Shown: positions 17,176 to 28,603, counted from the first letter of the stretch. The stretch: DNA of 64,000 bases from Pseudomonas sp. MF4836 (GCF_002018875.1 NZ_MVOL01000009.1:1-64000); one strand, 5' to 3'. The notes: a model not told the origin generated them from the sequence alone. A program made the numbers and translations.

Positions 17176-18684
17176 ATGCGTATCCACGTCAGTTTCATCG
17201 ACCGCGTCGGCATCACCCAGGAAGTCCTGGCCCTGCTCGGCGGGCGTAATCTCAACCTGGATGCGGTGGAGATGGTTCCACCCAACGTGTACATCGATGC
17301 CCCAACCCTCAGCCCGCAGGTGCTGGAAGAGCTGCGCGATGCGCTGTTCAACGTGCGTGGGGTCCAGGCGGTGACCGTGGTCGATATCCTCCCCGGCCAG
17401 CGTCGCCACTTGCAGCTCGATGCCCTGTTGGCGGCCATGACCGACCCGGTGCTGGCCCTGGACAGCGCGGGCAAGGTGCTGCTGGCCAACCCGGCGCTGA
17501 TTGCCCTGTATGGCCGTGAACCGGCCGGCGAAAGCGTCGCCGAGCTGTTCGCCGACCCGGCGCTGCTCGACAGCCTGCTGGAGCAAGGCTTTCGCCTGCC
17601 CCTGCGGGAAATCACCTTGAATGGCCAGACCCTGCTGCTGGACGCAACGCCCATCACCGACGCCGGCGCGCTGCTGACACTGTATCAGCCGAACCGGATC
17701 GGCGAGCGCCTGTCGGCCCTGCACCACGACCATGCCGAAGGTTTTGATGCCCTGCTCGGGGAATCACCCGCCATCCGCACCCTCAAGGCCCGCGCCCAAC
17801 GCGTGGCAGCCCTGGATGCGCCGCTACTGATCCAGGGTGAAACCGGCACCGGCAAGGAGCTGGTAGCCCGCGCCTGCCATGCCATCAGCGCGCGCCATGG
17901 CGCTCCCTTCCTGGCCCTGAACTGCGCGGCGCTGCCGGAGAACCTCGCCGAAAGCGAACTCTTCGGTTACGCCCCCGGCGCGTTCACCGGGGCCCAGCGC
18001 GGCGGCAAGCCGGGGCTGATGGAACTGGCCAACCAGGGCACGGTGTTTCTCGACGAAATCGGCGAAATGTCGCCTTACCTGCAGGCCAAGTTGCTGCGCT
18101 TCCTGAACGACGGCAGCTTCCGCCGGGTAGGGGGCGATCGCGAGGTCAAGGTCAATGTGCGGATCCTCAGTGCCACCCACCGTGACCTGGAAAAAATGGT
18201 CAGCGAAGGCACCTTTCGCGAGGACCTGTTCTATCGCCTGAACGTGCTCAATGTCGAAGTCCCGCCGCTGCGCGAGCGCGGCCAGGACATCCTGCTGCTG
18301 GCGCGCTACTTCATGCAGCAGGCCTGTGCACAGATCCAGCGCCCGGTCTGCCGCCTGGCCCCCGGCACCTACCCGGCCCTGCTGGGCAACCGCTGGCCGG
18401 GCAACGTGCGCCAGTTGCAGAACGTGATCTTTCGCGCCGCGGCCATCTGCGACAGCAACCTGGTGGACATTGGCGACCTGGACATCGCCGGCACCTCCGT
18501 GGCGCGCCAGGGCGATTCCGAGGTCGGCAGCCTGGAGCAGGCGGTCGAAGCGTTCGAGAAGAGCCTGCTCGAAGGTCTCTACCTCAATTACCCCTCGACC
18601 CGACAACTGGCCAACCGCTTGCAGACTTCCCACACTGCCATCGCCCATCGCCTGCGCAAGTACGGCATTCCCGGTAAAGCCTGA
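17176..18684 (+). CDS. gcsR: TyrR-type sigma-54 activator of glycine cleavage, GcsR
   Basis: The 502-residue protein has the TyrR layout: an N-terminal ACT domain (MRIHVSFIDRVGITQEVLALL, 1-75), a PAS-like region (about 80-180), an AAA+ domain (about 195-430) with Walker A GETGTGKE, the sigma-54 contact loop GAFTGA and FLDEIGEM, and a C-terminal TyrR helix-turn-helix (YPSTRQLANRLQTSHTAIAHRLRKYG). It is adjacent to and co-directional with gcvH-gcvP-sdaA-gcvT, whose upstream region has GcsR-like sites and a -24/-12 promoter. This matches P. aeruginosa GcsR (PA2449) and not PhhR. Glycine is the expected inducer. Confidence 0.92.
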   Translation: MRIHVSFIDRVGITQEVLALLGGRNLNLDAVEMVPPNVYIDAPTLSPQVLEELRDALFNVRGVQAVTVVDILPGQRRHLQLDALLAAMTDPVLALDSAGKVLLANPALIALYGREPAGESVAELFADPALLDSLLEQGFRLPLREITLNGQTLLLDATPITDAGALLTLYQPNRIGERLSALHHDHAEGFDALLGESPAIRTLKARAQRVAALDAPLLIQGETGTGKELVARACHAISARHGAPFLALNCAALPENLAESELFGYAPGAFTGAQRGGKPGLMELANQGTVFLDEIGEMSPYLQAKLLRFLNDGSFRRVGGDREVKVNVRILSATHRDLEKMVSEGTFREDLFYRLNVLNVEVPPLRERGQDILLLARYFMQQACAQIQRPVCRLAPGTYPALLGNRWPGNVRQLQNVIFRAAAICDSNLVDIGDLDIAGTSVARQGDSEVGSLEQAVEAFEKSLLEGLYLNYPSTRQLANRLQTSHTAIAHRLRKYGIPGKA

Positions 18685-18719
18685 GCGTTCAGGCAAACCC
18701 GCTGAAAACGACCTCCACC

Positions 18720-18737
18720 TGTACTGAAAGCGCTACA
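18720..18737. promoter_or_regulatory. GcsR-like enhancer site 1
   Basis: TGTACTG-AAAG-CGCTACA is an 18-bp imperfect palindrome with the 7-4-7 layout recalled for GcsR sites (TGTAACG-N4-CGTTCCG). It lies just after the gcsR stop. Confidence 0.68.
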
Positions 18738-18738
18738 G

Positions 18739-18756
18739 CGGAACGATTTCGCTACA
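18739..18756. promoter_or_regulatory. GcsR-like enhancer site 2
   Basis: Reading on the minus strand, TGTAGCG-AAAT-CGTTCCG differs from the recalled GcsR consensus at one fixed position. Its start is 19 bases from that of site 1, so the two form a tandem pair on nearly the same helix face. Confidence 0.78.
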
Positions 18757-18819
18757 CGCGTCTACAATCAGTGCTGCCCAAGGCTTTGATCCTCAAAGCG
18801 TTTTTTCAAACGTCCCAGC

Positions 18820-18837
18820 TGTAGCGATTTCGCTACA
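18820..18837. promoter_or_regulatory. GcsR-like enhancer site 3, nearly symmetric
   Basis: TGTAGCG-ATTT-CGCTACA has perfectly complementary 7-bp arms. It lies 81 bases beyond site 2 and about 65 bases before the -24 element, so it is not in tandem with the others. Confidence 0.72.
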
Positions 18838-18901
18838 GCAGCTCCCACACCCTCTTCCGAAAAATCATACAAGCCATTGATTTTAAACAACTAAAAAACA
18901 T

Positions 18902-18917
18902 TGGCCGCGTTTTTGCT
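18902..18917 (+). promoter_or_regulatory. Sigma-54 promoter of the gcv operon
   Basis: TTGGCCGCGTTTTTGCT has the GG and GC doublets separated by exactly 10 bases, as in -24/-12 promoters (TGGCACG-N4-TTGC). Transcription would start near 18928, about 70 bases before gcvH. Confidence 0.8.
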
Positions 18918-18996
18918 ATGGGTTTAGCCATTCGCTCTGCATTGCAAGAGCATTCAATCGCGTCCACCAGACGAGTCTGGCCCCTGAGGAGTTTCC

Positions 18997-19380
18997 ATGA
19001 GCGAGTTGCGTTTTACTGAAGATCACGAATGGCTGCGTACCGAAGCTGATGGCAGCGTCACCGTAGGCATTACGCCTTTCGCGCAAAACGCCCTGGGCGA
19101 CGTGGTATTCGTGCAACTGCCGGAGCTGCAGAGCTACGACAAAGGCGCCGAAGCCGCCACCGTGGAATCGGTAAAAGCCGCCAGCGGCGTGTACATGCCA
19201 CTGGACGGGGAAGTGGTCGAGACCAATCCGGCCCTGGACAGCAGCCCGGAGCTGGTCAACGAAGACCCGCAAGGCGCAGGCTGGTTCTTCCGCTTTATTC
19301 CCGCCGATGCCGCCGCCGTCGGCCAGTTGCTGGACCAGCACGCCTACGACCGCCTGATCAAAGCCAACGCCGAAGCCTGA
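18997..19380 (+). CDS. gcvH: Glycine cleavage H protein
   Basis: The 127-residue lipoyl carrier has the lipoylation region AATVESVKAASGVYMPLDG, with the modified lysine in ESVKAAS, and the N-terminal MSELRFTEDHEWLRTE. It shuttles the aminomethyl group between the P, T and L proteins. GAGGAG precedes the ATG. It is the first gene of the GcsR-controlled operon, and gcvP begins ten bases after its stop. No dihydrolipoyl dehydrogenase gene is nearby, so that subunit is supplied elsewhere. Confidence 0.97.
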   Translation: MSELRFTEDHEWLRTEADGSVTVGITPFAQNALGDVVFVQLPELQSYDKGAEAATVESVKAASGVYMPLDGEVVETNPALDSSPELVNEDPQGAGWFFRFIPADAAAVGQLLDQHAYDRLIKANAEA

Positions 19381-19389
19381 GGAGCCGCC

Positions 19390-22239
19390 ATGACTATCAA
19401 TCTCAGCACCGCCAACGAATTTATCGCCCGTCATATCGGCCCGCGCCAGGGTGACGAGCAAGCCATGCTCAACAGCCTGGGCTTCGATTCCCTGGAAGCC
19501 CTGAGCGCCAGCGTCATCCCCGAGAGCATCAAGGGCACCAGCGTGCTCGAACTCGGCGCCGGGCAAAGCGAAGCCGATGCCCTGGCCTCGATCAAAGCCA
19601 TCGCTGCCAACAACGAACTGTTCAAGACCTACATCGGCCAGGGCTACTACAGCTGCCACACGCCATCGCCGATCCTGCGCAACCTCCTGGAAAACCCGGC
19701 CTGGTATACCGCCTACACGCCCTATCAGCCGGAAATCTCCCAGGGTCGCCTGGAAGCCCTGCTGAATTTCCAAACCCTGATCAGCGACCTCTCCGGGCTG
19801 CCGATCGCCAACGCCTCCCTGCTCGACGAAGCCACCGCCGCCGCCGAAGCCATGACCTTCTGCAAGCGCCTGAGCAAAAACAAAGGCAGCCACGCCTTCT
19901 TCGCCTCCGTGCATTGCCATCCGCAAACCCTTGACGTCCTGCGCACCCGTGCCGAACCCCTGGGCATCGACGTGGTGGTGGGCGATGAGCGCGAACTGAG
20001 CGATGTCAGTACCTTCTTCGGCGCCCTGCTGCAATACCCGGCGAGCAACGGCGATGTGTTCGACTACCGCGAACTGACCGAACGCTTCCACGCCGCCAAT
20101 GCCCTGGTGGCCGTGGCCGCCGACCTGTTGGCCCTGACCGTGCTGACCCCGCCGGGCGAATTCGGCGCCGACGTGGCCATCGGCAGCGCGCAGCGCTTTG
20201 GTGTGCCGCTGGGTTTCGGTGGCCCGCACGCGGCCTACTTTTCGACCAAGGATGCATTCAAGCGCGACATGCCCGGCCGCCTGGTGGGCGTGTCGGTGGA
20301 CCGTTTCGGCAAGCCGGCGCTGCGCCTGGCCATGCAGACCCGCGAGCAACATATCCGCCGCGAGAAAGCCACCAGCAACATCTGCACGGCCCAGGTCCTG
20401 CTGGCCAACATCGCCAGCATGTACGCCGTGTATCACGGCCCGAAAGGCCTGACCCAGATCGCCAACCGCATCCACCACCTGACTGCGATCCTGGCCCAGG
20501 GCCTGGGCGCGCTGGGGGTGACCGTCGAGCAACAGCACTTCTTCGACACCCTGACCCTGGCCACCGGCACGCACACCGCCGCTCTGCACGACAAGGCCCG
20601 CGCCCAGCGCATCAACCTGCGGATCGTGGATGAGCACCGCCTGGGCCTGTCCCTGGATGAAACCACCAGCCAGGCCGACGTTGAAACCCTGTGGAGCCTG
20701 CTGTCCGACGGCCAGGCGCTGCCGGATTTCGCCGCCCTCGCCGCTTCGGTGACCAGCACCATCCCCGCCACTCTGGTACGCCAGTCGCCAATCCTCAGCC
20801 ACCCGGTCTTCAACCGTTACCACTCGGAAACCGAGCTGATGCGCTACCTGCGCAAGTTGGCCGACAAGGACCTGGCACTGGACCGCACCATGATCCCGCT
20901 GGGTTCGTGCACCATGAAACTCAACGCCGCCAGCGAAATGATCCCGGTGACCTGGGCCGAATTCGGCGCCCTGCACCCGTTCGCCCCGGCCGAGCAAAGC
21001 GCCGGCTACCAGCAACTGACCACCGAGCTTGAGGCCATGCTCTGCGCCGCCACCGGCTACGACGCGGTGTCCCTGCAGCCGAACGCCGGCTCCCAGGGCG
21101 AATACGCCGGCCTGCTGGCCATTCGTGCCTACCACCAGAGCCGTGGCGATGAGCGCCGTGATATCTGCCTGATCCCTTCGTCCGCCCACGGCACCAACCC
21201 GGCCACCGCCAACATGGCCGGCATGCGCGTGGTGGTCACCGCCTGCGATGCCCGGGGCAACGTCGATATCGAAGACCTGCGGGCCAAGGCCATCGAGCAC
21301 CGTGAACACCTCGCGGCACTAATGATCACCTACCCCTCGACCCACGGCGTGTTCGAAGAAGGCATCCGCGAAATCTGCGGCATCATTCATGACCACGGCG
21401 GCCAGGTGTACATCGACGGCGCCAACATGAATGCCATGGTCGGCCTCTGCGCCCCGGGCAAGTTCGGCGGCGACGTTTCGCACCTGAACCTGCACAAGAC
21501 CTTCTGCATCCCCCACGGCGGTGGCGGCCCGGGCGTGGGCCCGATCGGCGTCAAATCGCACCTGGCGCCCTTCCTGCCTGGCCACGCAGCCATGGAGCGC
21601 AAGGAAGGCGCGGTGTGCGCGGCACCGTTCGGCAGCGCGAGCATCCTGCCGATCACCTGGATGTACATCCGCATGATGGGCGGCGCCGGCCTCAAGCGCG
21701 CCTCGCAGCTGGCGATCCTGAATGCCAACTACATTTCCCGGCGCCTGGAAGAGCACTACCCAGTGCTCTACACCGGCAGCAATGGCCTGGTGGCCCACGA
21801 ATGCATCCTCGACCTGCGCCCGCTGAAGGACAGCAGCGGCATCAGCGTCGATGACGTGGCCAAGCGCCTGATCGACTTTGGCTTCCACGCACCGACCATG
21901 TCGTTCCCGGTGGCCGGCACCCTGATGATCGAGCCGACCGAAAGTGAATCCAAGGAAGAGCTGGACCGTTTCTGCGACGCCATGATCCGTATTCGCGAAG
22001 AGATCCGCGCCGTGGAAAACGGCACCCTGGACAAGGACGACAACCCGCTGAAAAACGCCCCGCACACGGCGGCGGAAATCGTCGGCGAGTGGACTCACCC
22101 CTACAGCCGCGAACAAGCGGTGTACCCGGTCGCGTCCCTGATCGAAAGCAAGTACTGGCCACCGGTAGGCCGGGTCGACAACGTATTTGGCGATCGCAAC
22201 CTGGTGTGCGCCTGCCCGTCGATCGAGCTTTACGCGTAA
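19390..22239 (+). CDS. gcvP: Glycine dehydrogenase (decarboxylating), P protein
   Basis: The 949-residue homodimer-type P protein fuses the two halves found as separate subunits in some bacteria. The N-terminal domain begins with [18 protein letters not shown]. The C-terminal domain carries the PLP lysine in [18 protein letters not shown]. It decarboxylates glycine and loads the remainder onto GcvH. GAGGAG precedes the start. A repeat-like hairpin follows the stop, where P. aeruginosa has glyA2. Confidence 0.97.
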   Translation: MTINLSTANEFIARHIGPRQGDEQAMLNSLGFDSLEALSASVIPESIKGTSVLELGAGQSEADALASIKAIAANNELFKTYIGQGYYSCHTPSPILRNLLENPAWYTAYTPYQPEISQGRLEALLNFQTLISDLSGLPIANASLLDEATAAAEAMTFCKRLSKNKGSHAFFASVHCHPQTLDVLRTRAEPLGIDVVVGDERELSDVSTFFGALLQYPASNGDVFDYRELTERFHAANALVAVAADLLALTVLTPPGEFGADVAIGSAQRFGVPLGFGGPHAAYFSTKDAFKRDMPGRLVGVSVDRFGKPALRLAMQTREQHIRREKATSNICTAQVLLANIASMYAVYHGPKGLTQIANRIHHLTAILAQGLGALGVTVEQQHFFDTLTLATGTHTAALHDKARAQRINLRIVDEHRLGLSLDETTSQADVETLWSLLSDGQALPDFAALAASVTSTIPATLVRQSPILSHPVFNRYHSETELMRYLRKLADKDLALDRTMIPLGSCTMKLNAASEMIPVTWAEFGALHPFAPAEQSAGYQQLTTELEAMLCAATGYDAVSLQPNAGSQGEYAGLLAIRAYHQSRGDERRDICLIPSSAHGTNPATANMAGMRVVVTACDARGNVDIEDLRAKAIEHREHLAALMITYPSTHGVFEEGIREICGIIHDHGGQVYIDGANMNAMVGLCAPGKFGGDVSHLNLHKTFCIPHGGGGPGVGPIGVKSHLAPFLPGHAAMERKEGAVCAAPFGSASILPITWMYIRMMGGAGLKRASQLAILNANYISRRLEEHYPVLYTGSNGLVAHECILDLRPLKDSSGISVDDVAKRLIDFGFHAPTMSFPVAGTLMIEPTESESKEELDRFCDAMIRIREEIRAVENGTLDKDDNPLKNAPHTAAEIVGEWTHPYSREQAVYPVASLIESKYWPPVGRVDNVFGDRNLVCACPSIELYA

Positions 22240-22246
22240 AGCAGTT

Positions 22247-22319
22247 GCAAGCGCCAAGTTTCAAGCTGCAAGTTAAAGGCCGGCCGGCTGTTTCTTGCAG
22301 CTTGTGACTTGAAGCTTGC
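22247..22319. repeat. Intergenic inverted repeat between gcvP and sdaA
   Basis: Two 26-base arms (22247-22272 and 22294-22319) are complementary at about 22 positions and built from CAAG/CTTG units. They flank a GC-rich loop with GGCCGGCCGG. This resembles the CAAGCTTCAAGC-type intergenic repeats I associate with fluorescent pseudomonads. Copy number cannot be judged here. It could act as an mRNA stabiliser or attenuator within the operon. Confidence 0.68.
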
Positions 22320-22353
22320 CGCCGCTCCTATAACAAGAAACCGGAGAGCCACC

Positions 22354-23730
<1,377 letters not shown>

Positions 23731-23771
23731 AGCGACCTCGATCGCTTGCGCAGTTTTTTCAGGAGCTCAAT

Positions 23772-24896
23772 ATGTCCACCGAACACCTGCTGCACACCCC
23801 GTTGCACGCCCTGCACCTCGAACTCGGCGCGCGCATGGTGCCCTTCGCCGGCTACGACATGCCGGTGCAATACCCACTGGGAGTGATGAAGGAACACCAG
23901 CACACCCGTGAACAGGCCGGGTTGTTCGACGTGTCACACATGGGCCAGATCCGCCTGAGCGGCGCCAACGCGGCGCAAGCCCTGGAAACCCTGGTGCCGG
24001 TCGACATCATCGACCTGCCGGCCGGCATGCAGCGCTACGCCATGTTCACCAATGACCAGGGCGGCATCCTCGACGACCTGATGGTCGCCAACCTGGGCAA
24101 CGACCAGCTGTTCCTGGTGGTCAACGCCGCCTGCAAGGACCAGGACCTGGCCCACCTGCGTCAGCACATCGGCGATCAATGCAGCATCGAGCCGTTGTTC
24201 GAGGAACGTGCCCTGCTCGCCCTGCAAGGCCCGGCCGCAGTCACGGTGCTGGCACGCCTGGCCCCGGAAGTCGCACAGATGACATTCATGCAGTTCAAGC
24301 CGGTGACCGTCAGCGGCATCGACTGCTTTGTCAGCCGTTCGGGCTACACCGGCGAAGACGGTTTCGAGATTTCGGTCCCTGCCTCCAGCGCCGAAGCCCT
24401 GGCCCGTGCGCTACTGGCGGAACCGGAAGTGGCGGCCATCGGCCTTGGTGCCCGTGACTCGCTGCGCCTGGAGGCGGGCCTGTGCCTGTATGGCCACGAC
24501 ATGAACAACGAGACCACGCCCATCGAGGCAAGCCTGCTGTGGGCCATCTCGAAGGTTAGACGCGCCGACGGCGCCCGAGCGGGTGGCTTCCCGGGTGCCG
24601 AACAGGTGTTCGCACAGCAGCAGAACGGCGTCAGCCGCAAACGCGTCGGCCTGCTGCCGCAGGAGCGTACGCCGGTGCGTGAAGGTGCGGAAATCGTCAA
24701 TGGAGCTGGCGACATCATCGGTAGCGTCTGCAGTGGCGGTTTCGGACCGACCTTAGGTGGCCCTTTGGCAATGGGTTACATCGACAGCCGTTATAACGCA
24801 CTCGATACGCCAGTTTGGGCGATTGTTCGTGGGAAAAAGGTGCCTATGCTTGTAAGCAAAATGCCATTTGTCCCACAACGCTACTATCGCGGTTGA
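23772..24896 (+). CDS. gcvT: Aminomethyltransferase, T protein
   Basis: The 374-residue protein starts at ATG 23772 after [46 protein letters not shown] and [17 protein letters not shown] are characteristic. It releases ammonia from the aminomethyl-H protein and passes the carbon to tetrahydrofolate. It is the last gene of the operon. The large hairpin at 24918-24957 follows. Confidence 0.97.
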   Translation: MSTEHLLHTPLHALHLELGARMVPFAGYDMPVQYPLGVMKEHQHTREQAGLFDVSHMGQIRLSGANAAQALETLVPVDIIDLPAGMQRYAMFTNDQGGILDDLMVANLGNDQLFLVVNAACKDQDLAHLRQHIGDQCSIEPLFEERALLALQGPAAVTVLARLAPEVAQMTFMQFKPVTVSGIDCFVSRSGYTGEDGFEISVPASSAEALARALLAEPEVAAIGLGARDSLRLEAGLCLYGHDMNNETTPIEASLLWAISKVRRADGARAGGFPGAEQVFAQQQNGVSRKRVGLLPQERTPVREGAEIVNGAGDIIGSVCSGGFGPTLGGPLAMGYIDSRYNALDTPVWAIVRGKKVPMLVSKMPFVPQRYYRG

Positions 24897-25278
24897 ACAA
24901 CTGTTTCTATAAGTAACGCGGTTGCGTTAGAAGTGCACTAATCTGTAACGCAACCGCCATAAAACAGTGCACGTTTTCGATATTGAACTTGGCTTATAAC
25001 AATTGAATAACTCTATCGTCTAAGCATGGCCAGACAGGTCCAACCAATAGGCCAAGGCCGAGCAAAACCGGGGGATTTCGCAGGGCTTGTTTTTTCTCCC
25101 GTAGTTGGCGTAGAGTTTCTCCACTGTGTTTGCATGGGTCGCTTGGAACCGTGACCTGGGCAGTAGCCAACAAGTTAGCTACAACCCGTTCGACGTCTCT
25201 TACTTTCCTGCAACCCAGCCCAGTACTCTTTCTTGAGAAAGAGACTGTCATTAATTTTTGTGTCAAAGGAAATAAGAA
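24897..25278. other. Intergenic region with a likely long cold-shock 5' leader
   Basis: No convincing gene lies in these 382 bases. The first part holds the hairpin at 24918-24957. The rest probably includes the promoter and a long untranslated leader for the cold-shock gene. A small stem, CTCTTTC-TTGA-GAAAGAG (25226-25243), lies about 35 bases before the ATG, and AAAGGAAA provides the ribosome site. Long structured leaders are usual for cspA-type genes. Confidence 0.5.
24918..24957. other. Perfect 12-bp-arm hairpin after gcvT
   Basis: GCGGTTGCGTTA (24918-24929) and TAACGCAACCGC (24946-24957) are exact complements with a 16-base loop. No T-run follows on either side. It may stabilise the gcv mRNA 3' end or be a regulatory site for the cold-shock gene. 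Confidence 0.7.
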
Positions 25279-25491
25279 ATGTCCCAACGTCAGAGCGGTA
25301 CCGTCAAGTGGTTTAACGACGAGAAAGGTTTTGGTTTTATCACTCCAGAAAGCGGTCCGGATCTGTTCGTGCATTTCCGCGCCATTCAGGGCAACGGCTT
25401 CAAGAGCTTGAAAGAAGGCCAGAAAGTGACCTTCATCGCCGTGCAGGGCCAAAAAGGCATGCAGGCTGACGAAGTTCAAGCCGAAGCTTAA
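25279..25491 (+). CDS. Cold-shock protein, CspA family
   Basis: The 70-residue single cold-shock domain contains [15 protein letters not shown] (RNP1) and DLFVHFRAI (RNP2). It binds single-stranded RNA/DNA and melts mRNA structure in the cytoplasm. AAGGAAA lies upstream and a strong terminator follows, so it is a single-gene unit. Which of the several Pseudomonas Csp paralogues it is cannot be decided from this sequence. Confidence 0.95.
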
Positions 25492-25506
25492 TCGTCTGTA
25501 ACGAAA

Positions 25507-25538
25507 AAGCCTCTGATGCTGACATCAGAGGCTTTTTT
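25507..25538 (+). terminator. Terminator of the cold-shock gene
   Basis: AAGCCTCTGATG and CATCAGAGGCTT form a perfect 12-bp stem with a CTGA loop, followed by TTTT. Confidence 0.93.
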
Positions 25539-25592
25539 GTGCGTGCAATTCCGTAAAATGGCTTCTTTTCAGCCCCAGACGAGAGCCGTGCC

Positions 25593-26081
25593 ATGTCGAA
25601 ACACCTGCTAAGCCCCCAAGGCGACTTCCCTGCCGTCGGCCTGGGCCGCCGCCTGGCAGCGATGTTCTATGATTTCCTGCTGTGCACCGCATTGATGATC
25701 GTCACCGGCGGCATCTACAAAATGATCCAGATGCAGATCATCGGCGAAGCCAAAATGCGTGCGTTGACCGAAGCCGGCGTCTTGGATGGGGACCCGCTGT
25801 ACTCCACTGTGTTGCTATTTGTGTTGTTCGGCTTCTTCGCCAAGTTCTGGACCTACTCCGGCCAGACCTTGGGCATGCAGGTCTGGGGCATTCGCGTACA
25901 GAACGCCGATGGCAGCAGCATCAGTCTGTGGCAGGCGCTGCTGCGCTTTATCGTCTCGATCGCCTCGTGGCTATGCCTTGGCCTGGGGTTCTTCTGGGTA
26001 CTGATCGACAAACAAAAGCGCAGCTGGCACGACATTTACTCCAGCAGCCAGCTGGTACGCATTCCCAAGAAGAAAAAGTAA
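25593..26081 (+). CDS. RDD-family membrane protein
   Basis: The 162-residue protein shows the RDD signature: GLGRRLAAMFYDFLLCTALMIV (arginine and aspartate in helix 1), a second helix (LYSTVLLFVLFGFFAKFW) followed by SGQTLGMQVWGIRV, and a third helix (WLCLGLGFFWVLID) leading into KRSWHDIYSSSQLV. It ends in a run of lysines. RDD proteins are poorly understood inner-membrane proteins; some are linked to ion transport. Here it stands alone between two terminators. Confidence 0.87.
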   Translation: MSKHLLSPQGDFPAVGLGRRLAAMFYDFLLCTALMIVTGGIYKMIQMQIIGEAKMRALTEAGVLDGDPLYSTVLLFVLFGFFAKFWTYSGQTLGMQVWGIRVQNADGSSISLWQALLRFIVSIASWLCLGLGFFWVLIDKQKRSWHDIYSSSQLVRIPKKKK

Positions 26082-26094
26082 TTCGCCACATATA

Positions 26095-26123
26095 AAAACG
26101 CCCCGACAGATCGGGGCGTTTTT
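26095..26123. terminator. Bidirectional terminator between the RDD gene and nadA
   Basis: CGCCCCGA and TCGGGGCG form an 8-bp stem flanked by A-tract and T-tract (AAAA and TTTTT), so it can serve both converging genes. Confidence 0.92.
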
Positions 26124-26142
26124 GTTTGACCGGCAAAACAGA

Positions 26143-27201
26143 TCAGGCATTGCCTGCCAGCTTCATCCGCGCGGCCTGGGTGAAGTCCAGCATGCGTTTG
26201 AGCGGGCGAATCGCGTGGGGGATCAAGGCCGGGTCGACGAAGATCTCGTTACTGCCCGTACGCAGGCATTGCAGGGTGCGCTCCAGGGTGTTCATGGCCA
26301 TCCAGGGGCAATGCGCGCAACTGCGGCACGCCGCGCCGTTACCGGCCGTAGGCGCCTCGATAAAAACTTTGTCCGGGCACAGCTGCTGCATTTTGTAGAA
26401 AATCCCGCGATCGGTCGCCACGATCAGGGTCTTGTTCGGCAAGCGTTGGGCCGCGGCAATCAGTTGACTGGTGGAACCCACCGCATCGGCCAGCTCGATC
26501 ACTGAGGTCGGGGACTCCGGGTGCACCAAAATCGCCGCGTCCGGATACAAAGCCTTCATATCTTCGAGCTGTTTGGACTTGAACTCTTCATGGACGATGC
26601 ATGCACCGTCCCAGAGCAGCATGTCGGCTCCGGTCTGGCGCTGGATATAAGTACCCAGGTGTTTGTCCGGGCCCCAGATAATGGTTTCGCCGTTATCCAT
26701 CAGGCTTTCGACAATTTCCAGGGCGCAACTGGAAGTCACCACCCAGTCAGCGCGGGCTTTGACCGCCGCCGAGGTATTGGCATACACCACCACGGTGCGC
26801 TCTGGGTGTTGATCACAGAACGCCGAGAACTCTTCCACCGGGCAGCCCAGGTCCAGGGAGCAGGTCGCCTCGAGGGTCGGCATCAGCACACGCTTTTCCG
26901 GGTTGAGGATCTTTGCGGTTTCCCCCATGAACTTGACCCCAGCTACCACCACCGTCTTGGCCGGGTGCGCATTGCCGAAGCGAGCCATCTCCAGGGAGTC
27001 GGAAACACAACCGCCAGTTTCCTCGGCCAAGGCCTGAATCACCGGATCACAATAGAAATGCGCCACCAGCACCGCGTCCTGAGCCTTTAGCTCGGCGGCG
27101 ATAGCAGCACGGTAGCGGGCCTCCTCATCAGCACTGAGCGGCTTGGGCTGCTTGGCATCGAGGTGGGCTTGAACCAGAAGGCGTTCGGAAATCTGCGTCA
27201 T
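26143..27201 (-). CDS. nadA: Quinolinate synthase A
   Basis: The 352-residue enzyme of NAD synthesis condenses iminoaspartate with dihydroxyacetone phosphate. The three cluster-binding regions are visible: [27 protein letters not shown] and [43 protein letters not shown] is the typical N-terminal block. The start at 27201 matches the usual Pseudomonas protein beginning MTQISERLL. It converges with the RDD gene over a shared terminator. Confidence 0.97.
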   Translation of the reverse strand: MTQISERLLVQAHLDAKQPKPLSADEEARYRAAIAAELKAQDAVLVAHFYCDPVIQALAEETGGCVSDSLEMARFGNAHPAKTVVVAGVKFMGETAKILNPEKRVLMPTLEATCSLDLGCPVEEFSAFCDQHPERTVVVYANTSAAVKARADWVVTSSCALEIVESLMDNGETIIWGPDKHLGTYIQRQTGADMLLWDGACIVHEEFKSKQLEDMKALYPDAAILVHPESPTSVIELADAVGSTSQLIAAAQRLPNKTLIVATDRGIFYKMQQLCPDKVFIEAPTAGNGAACRSCAHCPWMAMNTLERTLQCLRTGSNEIFVDPALIPHAIRPLKRMLDFTQAARMKLAGNA

Positions 27202-27507
27202 GTTCGCAAGACCTGCAGGCGCATTCGCGCGAAAGTCGAGTATACACCCGGCTCCGGACCACTCGGGTCCCGCCGGGAGAGTGAGTTTTTATCAGGCACG
27301 GACAGCTGTTAGGCCGGCAAGGCTACAGAATATCCCCTTGATGTAAAAGATGATTCTGAGCAGCGGGAGGTCGTGCACATCGCCCGTGCAAAGCCCTCGG
27401 CACTCAGCGCTCGCTCAAGAGCGCCAGGAACCGTTGGTGCCTATCAAGAATGGAGAAACATGGGTGATTACTGAGTGTGTGGTCGTCACCGGTTGTTCGG
27501 AGCCCTA
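27202..27507. other. Intergenic region upstream of nadA
   Basis: These 306 bases hold the nadA promoter and the 3' flank of the next minus-strand gene. I see no gene or strong hairpin. The segment marks one edge of the variable region that runs to tRNA-Lys. Confidence 0.5.
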
Positions 27508-28266
27508 TTAGATAATGCGGCCAAGTTCATCCAGGCTTATCTGAGGTATTACATCCGAAGGTATGCGTGAGGAGTTGGATAAGTTGTAGACCTGAAAGCG
27601 ATCACCCATCACTTTCTCGGAAACTATTTCGAAGGAAGGCAAAATTCTGGTGAAAAAATGTTGATCCAGTCCACAGGGGGAAAGATCCGTAGTCCTGTCT
27701 TCGTAAAATCGTCTTGCTGATTGGTTGAGGTCGACTCCCACCATTACTGCTTTGGTGAAACCCGCGTGATAAGCAATTTGCAGTGCCAGATAAGCCACTG
27801 TGCGGGCATCAAAGAAACCCCGTTTAAGATTTTTACTGAAGCCAATTCGGCGATTGCGGCGCCTGAGAAAATTGCGGTTCCTTATCAGCTCATTGTCTTC
27901 GCCCATTAACTCCGTCCAGGAAAGTTTGGGGGCTTTACTTAGCAGAAACACCTCCCCGCTTGGAGTAATGGACGAGGCCCGTAAATGCTCTTCCCACAAA
28001 GCAACCCGCTCACTAATCAACATCGCCTGGGAAAACAACTCGGGCTGCTGATTGGAGAAGTCCCTATCGGTACAGGTATAGAAGAACGGTTTGACTCCAG
28101 TGCCAACAAACTTTGAAATCGCCCCATTCATGGTAATCATTGGGACGTGAGCAAAATCCTCAGGATGAAAATCCTTGGCAGATGCACCCGAGGCAATAAT
28201 AAACACAGTGCCTTGCTGGATGTTACGACAATCATCCAAGTCGCGAATATTGGGAATGCAACTCAT
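27508..28266 (-). CDS. Putative LPS-core or DUF115/WaaZ-like protein in an AT-rich insert
   Basis: The protein is about 252 residues from ATG 28266 (GTG at 28272 would add two). GTVFIIASGASAKDF is a glycine-rich nucleotide-binding-type loop. VPMITMNGAISKF and KPFFYTCTDRDF follow, then FTKAVMVGVDLNQSARRFYED. This pattern recalls DUF115/motility-accessory-factor and WaaZ-type LPS-core proteins, but I cannot prove the family. It has no signal peptide or membrane helix. Base composition is clearly more AT-rich than neighbours, and rare codons such as ATA, AGG and TTA are used. It sits alone next to the 3' end of tRNA-Lys, which suggests horizontal gain. Confidence 0.6.
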   Translation of the reverse strand: MSCIPNIRDLDDCRNIQQGTVFIIASGASAKDFHPEDFAHVPMITMNGAISKFVGTGVKPFFYTCTDRDFSNQQPELFSQAMLISERVALWEEHLRASSITPSGEVFLLSKAPKLSWTELMGEDNELIRNRNFLRRRNRRIGFSKNLKRGFFDARTVAYLALQIAYHAGFTKAVMVGVDLNQSARRFYEDRTTDLSPCGLDQHFFTRILPSFEIVSEKVMGDRFQVYNLSNSSRIPSDVIPQISLDELGRII

Positions 28267-28603
28267 TTGCACTCATCCAACCTTTGAAGTCATCTGGCTC
28301 AACATCAGATAAATCACACTACTAACCCCTTCGCGCAGAAAACGAAAAATTATATACAGACAAATCCACACAAAAAACCAACACATGTAAAAAATAATTA
28401 CTCAATCTAAATCGATAGCAAACAAACTCAATCATCGAATCATATTGATAGCATTGAACTGATTGGTATCAAATTGCTTACATTGACCACTGAGGCGGCG
28501 AACTTCGGATAATGAGCGGCGATAAAGCGGATTTAATGTATCAAACGCACAAGGACAAGACCTTGTCATGGGCAGCAGTAGCTTGGGCGTTCAGAAAGAC
28601 TGC

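Noticed and set aside
18916-21309. 797-codon open frame antisense to gcvH/gcvP
   Set aside because: Shadow of strongly supported genes; low-complexity composition.
25130-25411. 93-codon frame across the cold-shock start
   Set aside because: It overlaps the cold-shock gene in another frame and lies in its probable leader.
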